A DNA stretch of 64,000 nucleotides from contig DBYO01000032.1 of assembly GCA_002310235.1 (NCBI GenBank), forward strand, positions 1 through 64,000, given 5' to 3'. This document shows positions 59,622 through 64,000 of the stretch, in pieces; the stretch's first letter is position 1, and the number at the start of each line of letters is the position of its first letter. The DNA is from Bacteroidales bacterium UBA1184 (GTDB lineage Bacteria > Bacteroidota > Bacteroidia > Bacteroidales > ML635J-15). Position numbers and translations under genes: made by a program. The notes below the pieces were generated by a model. The model was not told the DNA's origin and searched no databases. It saw nothing but the letters and a program-made list of their open reading frames with translations.

Positions 59622-60959
59622 CTATAGCGTTTTCAGCTCTTCTCCCCAGATGTCGAACATCACCTTGTAGAATTCGTCCATCTTCTTGTGGGCGAAAATG
59701 CAATTCTCGATTTTGCTTTCGTTGCGGATGACATCCTCTGCCAGAGCGTTGCAAGTCGGAGCTCCGCAAGCCGAGCAGTCGATTCCTGGCAACATTCCTT
59801 CTATGCGCTTCATATTTTCGACCATGCGGAAGGCAATCTGAAGGTTGTCGTTAAGTTTCAGGATCGAACGAGGCTTTATTTCATCAACCTTTACCATTTC
59901 GGAAATCTTTTTGGCAAATTCCTTGTTGTTAAAGGCTACTTTCTGGTCGGAGTCTTCTTTTTTCGGCTTGCTGTCGATGATTTCGGCACGTGCTTTCAGT
60001 TTTTGCTTTGCAACAAATCGGTTTGTTGGGCAGAGAACACCGCCTACGCAACTTTGGTCGCAGGCTCGCATTTCAACTAAGCCGTTTGCACTAATATCTT
60101 CGTCTTCAACCTTTTCCAAGAACTCGATGGCGTTTCGTATTCCATCTACAGCAAAGCACGAATTGTTGAAGTTGCGCGATTCGCCAGTTGTAAGTCCCCA
60201 AAGTACATCGTTTCCTGTAAGACTATGATTAATAGGCTCTACGATTGATTTTGAGTTGCTTAGCATCAGTTTTACCTTGTTGTAGAGGAAGTCCATGTTG
60301 ATTACGCCTGTTATGAAAGATTTCTTTCCTTCGGCGGGACTTTTCACTGCGGCAATCTTTGCAGCGCAAGGAGATACATAGAAAATACCAATGTCCTCGC
60401 TTGGAATGCCAGCTTCTACCAGTCGTTGGCGGATAACTATCGAGGCGATGTCTAAAGGTGCGCTAAGGTGTATGATGTTGTGCACCAGCGATGGGAATCT
60501 TACCTGTATAAGTCGCACGATAGCAGGGCAGTATGGCGATATGAAAGTGTCTATTTCGTCGTGCTCGGCCATGTACTGCTTGTATAGTTCAATGAGGAAC
60601 GATACGGCGTGTTCGACTTCGTAGGTGTGGGTGAAGCCTATTTTCTTGAGGCAGGCGTATATCTGCGAGGTCTTTACATCGTTTGGGAATTGTCCGATGA
60701 AAGTGGCAGGAACCAGAGCGATGCGGTACTTGTAGTCGTCGAGCAGTTCGAAGTCGTCCTGCTTGATGTATATTGCATGGTTTGGACAAACCTTGAAGCA
60801 TTCTCCGCAGTCGATGCATTTGTTGCTGAAAATAACCGCTTTGCCTTTCCTGATTCGGATGGCTTCGGTAGGACAAGACCTTAGGCAGTGCGTACATCCG
60901 GTGCACACATTGCGGTCAACGCGAAGCGCGTGGTAGAAGTATGATCCGTTTTCACTCAT
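59622..60959 (-). CDS. [FeFe]-hydrogenase-like iron-sulfur protein
   Basis: 445 residues. Two 4Fe-4S ferredoxin motifs at the start (CTGCTHCLRSCP and CIDCGECFKVCP) precede a hydrogenase large-subunit domain: FISPYCPAIVRL (P1), YVSPCAAKIAAVK (P2) and EMRACDQSCVGG (P3). A C-terminal Fe-S domain has DCSACGAPTCNALAEDV. The cysteines equivalent to cluster ligands are kept, but the first Cys of TSCCP is Tyr and the GGGQP end is lost. It is therefore probably a redox sensor or electron-transfer protein, not a hydrogen-producing enzyme. Gap of 65 bases to the RsbW-like gene. Confidence 0.88.
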   Translation of the reverse strand: MSENGSYFYHALRVDRNVCTGCTHCLRSCPTEAIRIRKGKAVIFSNKCIDCGECFKVCPNHAIYIKQDDFELLDDYKYRIALVPATFIGQFPNDVKTSQIYACLKKIGFTHTYEVEHAVSFLIELYKQYMAEHDEIDTFISPYCPAIVRLIQVRFPSLVHNIIHLSAPLDIASIVIRQRLVEAGIPSEDIGIFYVSPCAAKIAAVKSPAEGKKSFITGVINMDFLYNKVKLMLSNSKSIVEPINHSLTGNDVLWGLTTGESRNFNNSCFAVDGIRNAIEFLEKVEDEDISANGLVEMRACDQSCVGGVLCPTNRFVAKQKLKARAEIIDSKPKKEDSDQKVAFNNKEFAKKISEMVKVDEIKPRSILKLNDNLQIAFRMVENMKRIEGMLPGIDCSACGAPTCNALAEDVIRNESKIENCIFAHKKMDEFYKVMFDIWGEELKTL

Positions 60960-61024
60960 AGGCCAATTTTTTTGGGGCTAACAGGCTCGCAGGCTCAAAG
61001 GCTTGAAGTTTGTTAGCTGCTGAG

Positions 61025-61441
61025 TCAATTTTTTAGAAAAACTGTCATTGTTATTGTTGTTCCGACGCCCAATTCCGTCTGGATGTCGAGCTTGTCGGTG
61101 TTCTTCTTCATGTTTGGAAGTCCCATGCCAGCACCGAATCCCATTTCCCTAACTTTTTGCGAGGCAGTTGAGTAGCCTTCGGTCATAGCAAGTTCTATGT
61201 TGGGGATGCCCGGTCCTTGGTCGGCGACGACCATCACAATCTTGTCGCCATCGATGTCGATGTCGATCTTTCCACCGTATGCGTGTGCAACTGCATTAAT
61301 TTCGGCTTCGTAAAGAGCGACCACAATGCGCTTGATGCTCGACGGATCAACGTTGAGCTGCTTCAATGTCTTCTTTACGCTTCCCGATGCGTTGCCGGCA
61401 TTGGTGAAATTGCCTTTTTCAATGTCAAATGTGTAATGCAT
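61025..61441 (-). CDS. RsbW-like ATP-binding anti-sigma-type protein
   Basis: 138 residues. HATPase_c_2 motifs: ALYEAEINAVAHAYGGKI (N-box), VVADQGPGIPNIE (G1) and GFGAGMGLPNMKKNTD (G2). This is the fold of RsbW/SpoIIAB Ser/Thr kinases that bind sigma factors or anti-sigma antagonists. No STAS partner is near. 2 bases after the first DRTGG gene. Confidence 0.9.
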   Translation of the reverse strand: MHYTFDIEKGNFTNAGNASGSVKKTLKQLNVDPSSIKRIVVALYEAEINAVAHAYGGKIDIDIDGDKIVMVVADQGPGIPNIELAMTEGYSTASQKVREMGFGAGMGLPNMKKNTDKLDIQTELGVGTTITMTVFLKN

Positions 61442-61443
61442 AA

Positions 61444-61785
61444 TTAATACATGGGGTTAATGCCGTGAGTATAAAGTAGTCCACTGACTTTGAATATACT
61501 ATACTCGGTCTCGATTATTGTAATGTCGTTGTCAATCGCATGTTCAACCATCTCTTCGTCTGCGGTCTTGCCACGGGCGAGGATTATGGTGTTTATCTCG
61601 GCCATTTCGGCTGTGCGTATTGTCTGTATGTTGCACAAGCCAGTGATTAGCAGCGAACATTCGCCACCTAGACGCAGTACATCGCTCATCAGGTCCGACG
61701 AAAATGCGTTTGTCAGTTCTTCGTTGTTATCTTGGCAGCCAACTATTCTGCCGTTTAGCAATTCTGCTATTTCTTTCGCTTTCAT
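61444..61785 (-). CDS. DRTGG-domain protein, first copy
   Basis: 113 residues. MKAKEIAELLNGRIVGCQDN, NAFSSDLMSDVLRLGGEC and ILARGKTADEEMVEHAIDND mark the DRTGG domain. It overlaps the YgiQ gene by ATGA. Possible nucleotide-binding regulator. Confidence 0.85.
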   Translation of the reverse strand: MKAKEIAELLNGRIVGCQDNNEELTNAFSSDLMSDVLRLGGECSLLITGLCNIQTIRTAEMAEINTIILARGKTADEEMVEHAIDNDITIIETEYSIFKVSGLLYTHGINPMY

Positions 61786-63737
61786 TTCTTTTTTAATTGT
61801 TTCGCAAATGTAGTTCTTTTTATTGAATGTTTGGTTGATTCCGACTTGTTTTTTTTCTGTGGTTCTTCATCTGTTTTTCTAGACGATGCTTTCATCTTCC
61901 TGATTATGTCGTCTCTTCCCATCTGAAGCAGCCGTTTTTCAATCTTCTTGCGTGCTTCTGGAGTGTACCAGAAGAAGTACATGTTTTGGTTTTCTCGTTC
62001 TTCGCGCGACTTGGGCACATATACTTTCTCCATTGTGTATGGGTTCAGTTCGGTGTAGTACATCACGGTCGAGAGCGTCATTGGTGTGGGGGTGAAAGTC
62101 TGCACTTGTTCGGGACAGATACCGAGGTCGCTTATTTGCGCCATAAGTTCGGCCATATCTTCTTCCTTGCAACCCGGGTGAGCCGAGATAAAATAGGGTA
62201 TGAGTTGTTGTTTGAGTCCGTATTTTTTGTTAGTGCGGTCGAACAAATCCTTCAGTTCACCAAACTTGTCGAAAGGAGTCTTGCGCATGAGTTCCAAAAC
62301 CTTGGGAGAGGTGTGCTCGGGAGCAACTTTCAGACGTCCCGATACGAACTTTGAGATAACAAGTTCGAGATATTCCTCGTTTATACGGTCTGTTTCGGCA
62401 TTGCCGGTCTTGTGAAGGGCTATGTCGTATCGTATACCACTGCCTATGCTTATCTTCTTTATGCCTCTGACTTCCAGTGCTTTCTTGTAAAGTTTGCAAA
62501 GTTCTTCGTGCGAAGTGTTGAGGTTCGGGCAAATCTTTGGTGCTATGCACGACGGACGCTTGCACTTGCGGCACTGTTCCTCGTTGTTTCCGTGCATGCG
62601 GTACATGTTTGCCGACGGTGCGCCGATGTCGGAAATGTGTCCTTTGAAGTTCGGCATACGCGAAATGCGTTCCAGTTCGGCGATTATGGATTTTTCGGAG
62701 CGACTCGAAATTTGCTTGCCCTGATGTGCCGCTATGGTGCAGAACGAACAACCGCCGAAACAGCCGCGATGTATTGTCACCGAGTTCTTTATCATCTCGT
62801 AGGCGGGAATGTCGGGCTTGCCGTTGTAGCGCGGATGCGGAAGTCGAGTAAACGGCAGCGCATAAATGCTGTCCATTTCGTTTTCCGACAGAGGTTCGTA
62901 TGTTGGGTTTACAATCAGTTTCGAATGTTCAAGTTGCTGGGTTATACGCCTGTTGGTGAACGAGTTGGCTTCGCGCTCGACGATTACGAAGTTTTCGGCG
63001 TAGTTGCGCTTGTCGGCAAGAATTTCGGCGTAGGAGTGAAGTTCAATGTCGTCCTTTTTCTTGTCGTTTTCGTCGCTGAGGTAGGCAATCTGCCTTATGT
63101 TGAAGCAGTTGTAGTGATGTCCGTCGCGGTTTATGTGGTCGGCGACTTCCACAATGGACTTTTCCGACATTCCATAGCAAAGTATGTCGGCTCCCGACAT
63201 TTCGAGCATCGACGACAATATTTTGTCCTGCCAGTAGTCGTAGTGTGCAAAGCGGCGCATCGAGGCTTCGATTCCACCGATAACGATTGGCGTGTCGGGA
63301 TATATGTCCTTGAGTATCTGACAGTAAACCTTGGTTGCGTAGTCGGGGCGATGACCGCTTTGTCCGCCAGGCGTGTAGGCGTCGTCGCTGCGGAGACGTT
63401 TGTTGGCGGTGTAGTGGTTGAGCATGCTGTCGATGTTTCCTGCCGAAACGCCAAAGAACAGGCGTGGCGCACCGAACTTGCGGAAGTCGCGGAGGTCGTC
63501 CTGCCAGTTGGGTTGTGGAATTACTGCCACGCGGTAGCCTGCGTTCTGCAAAACCCTTGCTATCACGGCCGGACCGAACGACGGATGGTCAACAAAAGCA
63601 TCGCCACTGACGAGGATAACGTCGATATAGTCCCAGCCAAAAGCCTTCAGTTCCTTGACTGAAGTTGGAAAATAGTCGAGGATGTTGGTGCGTTGAATCT
63701 TCTTGCCGTTACGTTTGTTATCTAGCGAAGAGTTCAT
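61782..63737 (-). CDS. YgiQ family radical SAM protein
   Basis: 651 residues. The N-terminal region has DVILVSGDAFVDHPSFGPAV and RLFFGVSAGNIDSMLNHYTA. The radical SAM cluster is CFGGCSFC in HRGCFGGCSFCTI. Additional Cys-rich CRKCKRPSCIAPKICPNL and a C-terminal FTPTPMTLSTVMYYT are also typical. Function in the family is not established. A basic C-terminal tail ends KQLKKK. It overlaps the 3' end of the upstream partial gene by 20 bases and is the first complete gene of the cassette seen here. Confidence 0.94.
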   Translation of the reverse strand: MNSSLDNKRNGKKIQRTNILDYFPTSVKELKAFGWDYIDVILVSGDAFVDHPSFGPAVIARVLQNAGYRVAVIPQPNWQDDLRDFRKFGAPRLFFGVSAGNIDSMLNHYTANKRLRSDDAYTPGGQSGHRPDYATKVYCQILKDIYPDTPIVIGGIEASMRRFAHYDYWQDKILSSMLEMSGADILCYGMSEKSIVEVADHINRDGHHYNCFNIRQIAYLSDENDKKKDDIELHSYAEILADKRNYAENFVIVEREANSFTNRRITQQLEHSKLIVNPTYEPLSENEMDSIYALPFTRLPHPRYNGKPDIPAYEMIKNSVTIHRGCFGGCSFCTIAAHQGKQISSRSEKSIIAELERISRMPNFKGHISDIGAPSANMYRMHGNNEEQCRKCKRPSCIAPKICPNLNTSHEELCKLYKKALEVRGIKKISIGSGIRYDIALHKTGNAETDRINEEYLELVISKFVSGRLKVAPEHTSPKVLELMRKTPFDKFGELKDLFDRTNKKYGLKQQLIPYFISAHPGCKEEDMAELMAQISDLGICPEQVQTFTPTPMTLSTVMYYTELNPYTMEKVYVPKSREERENQNMYFFWYTPEARKKIEKRLLQMGRDDIIRKMKASSRKTDEEPQKKNKSESTKHSIKRTTFAKQLKKK

Positions 63738-64000
63738 TTTGGAACATCGGTGAAAATGTTGTAGTCGGTGCCATCGGGTATAGTCCGTATTCTGGCATCA
63801 GCTGGTGATGGTTGCCTTCGTGAATGCTTACAGCTATGCTGATGGTCGATTTGTCGGTAATCTTATAGTCGGCACCGAAGTATCCAGAGAACGAAGTCTT
63901 GTTGCCCTTGTAGTAATCGCAGAAACTGACGGCTGCAGCACCGTATACGTTTATTCTTGGTGTCAGCGAGTAGGAACCTTTGGCAAACAGCGTGTATCGT
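63718..64000 (-). CDS. C-terminal part of an outer-membrane-like beta protein
   Basis: The last ~93 residues of a gene entering from the right edge, with stop TAA at 63718-63720. The sequence alternates polar and apolar residues in strands (TLFAKGSYSLTPRINVYGAA, SFSGYFGADYKITDKSTISI) as in outer membrane barrels. It ends MFQNELFAR rather than with an aromatic residue. Family not recognised. Overlaps the YgiQ start by 20 bases. Confidence 0.7.
   Translation of the reverse strand, partial: RYTLFAKGSYSLTPRINVYGAAAVSFCDYYKGNKTSFSGYFGADYKITDKSTISIAVSIHEGNHHQLMPEYGLYPMAPTTTFSPMFQNELFAR

Noticed and set aside
59622..60959. Catalytic [FeFe] hydrogenase
   Set aside because: The proton-transfer Cys and the GGGQP segment are missing, and no maturation or partner subunit genes are present in the window.
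60960..61024. Terminator or attenuator between the RsbW-like and hydrogenase-like genes
   Set aside because: GCTAACA/TGTTAGC arms exist but are separated by ~28 bases and no T run follows; GGCTC-type short repeats explain the pattern as well.
62412..63662. 416-codon plus-strand open frame opposite YgiQ
   Set aside because: The YgiQ reading frame has a clear radical SAM motif; the opposite frame has no recognisable feature.

Overview
The window looks like a chromosomal segment of a member of the Bacteroidota, most likely order Bacteroidales. Supporting signs are three secreted proteins with type IX secretion (T9SS) C-terminal sorting domains, many lipoproteins without clear Shine-Dalgarno sites, repeated TAnnTTTG promoter -7 boxes, a TonB-dependent receptor with a carboxypeptidase-regulatory-like N-terminus, a FISUMP-type and a BspA-type surface protein, and surE-lpxB linkage. 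Genus cannot be given from the sequence alone. No phage, insertion sequence, rRNA or CRISPR array was seen.

Layout. 1-10 kb: start of ppdK, tRNA-Ala(GGC), a lipoprotein/T9SS pair, a cyclophilin-like lipoprotein, an M16 protease, a secreted nuclease-family protein, a YkgJ-type protein, then lpxB-membrane protein-surE and a CAT-anticodon tRNA. 10-16 kb: small lipoproteins and a metal-handling group (His/Cys-rich HYC_CC_PP-like protein, TonB receptor, HMA-domain protein with a Cys/His repeat tail). 15.7-16 kb: a tandem array of mini-hairpins and a perfect palindrome. 16-21.8 kb: methyltransferase-like membrane protein, trkH, PepSY-like protein, C69 dipeptidase, FISUMP protein, trmD. 21.8-28.5 kb: PLD-like protein, large T9SS amidase, mtgA, membrane protein, YfcC-type carrier.

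28.5-53.5 kb is one continuous minus-strand run of 25 genes, most overlapping or a few bases apart: an aryl polyene/flexirubin-type type II polyketide operon. It begins with a tyrosine ammonia-lyase that should make 4-coumarate. Next come ketoreductase, several ketosynthases, a chain-length-factor-like partner, two acyl carrier proteins, two hotdog dehydratases, a thioesterase, an O-methyltransferase, acyltransferases, a LolA-like carrier, a glycosyltransferase, a large MMPL exporter fused to an acyltransferase and a methyltransferase-like end, a doubled CrtI-type oxidoreductase, a radical SAM protein, an esterase, a CoA-ligase-like enzyme and a PlsC-type acyltransferase. No DarA/DarB resorcinol genes are in the window, so the product is more safely called an aryl polyene lipid than a flexirubin.

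53.7-64 kb: BspA-like LRR protein, lepA, a WG-repeat protein, then a second tight minus-strand cassette: YgiQ radical SAM, DRTGG protein, RsbW-like ATPase, an [FeFe]-hydrogenase-like iron-sulfur protein, a second DRTGG protein, a PHP-domain protein and a second HATPase. The hydrogenase-like protein keeps the cluster-binding cysteines but replaces the proton-transfer cysteine with tyrosine, which suggests a redox sensing or regulatory role. Three intergenic sites pair a GC-rich palindrome with a degenerate AT-rich oligomer repeat and appear to be copies of one composite element.
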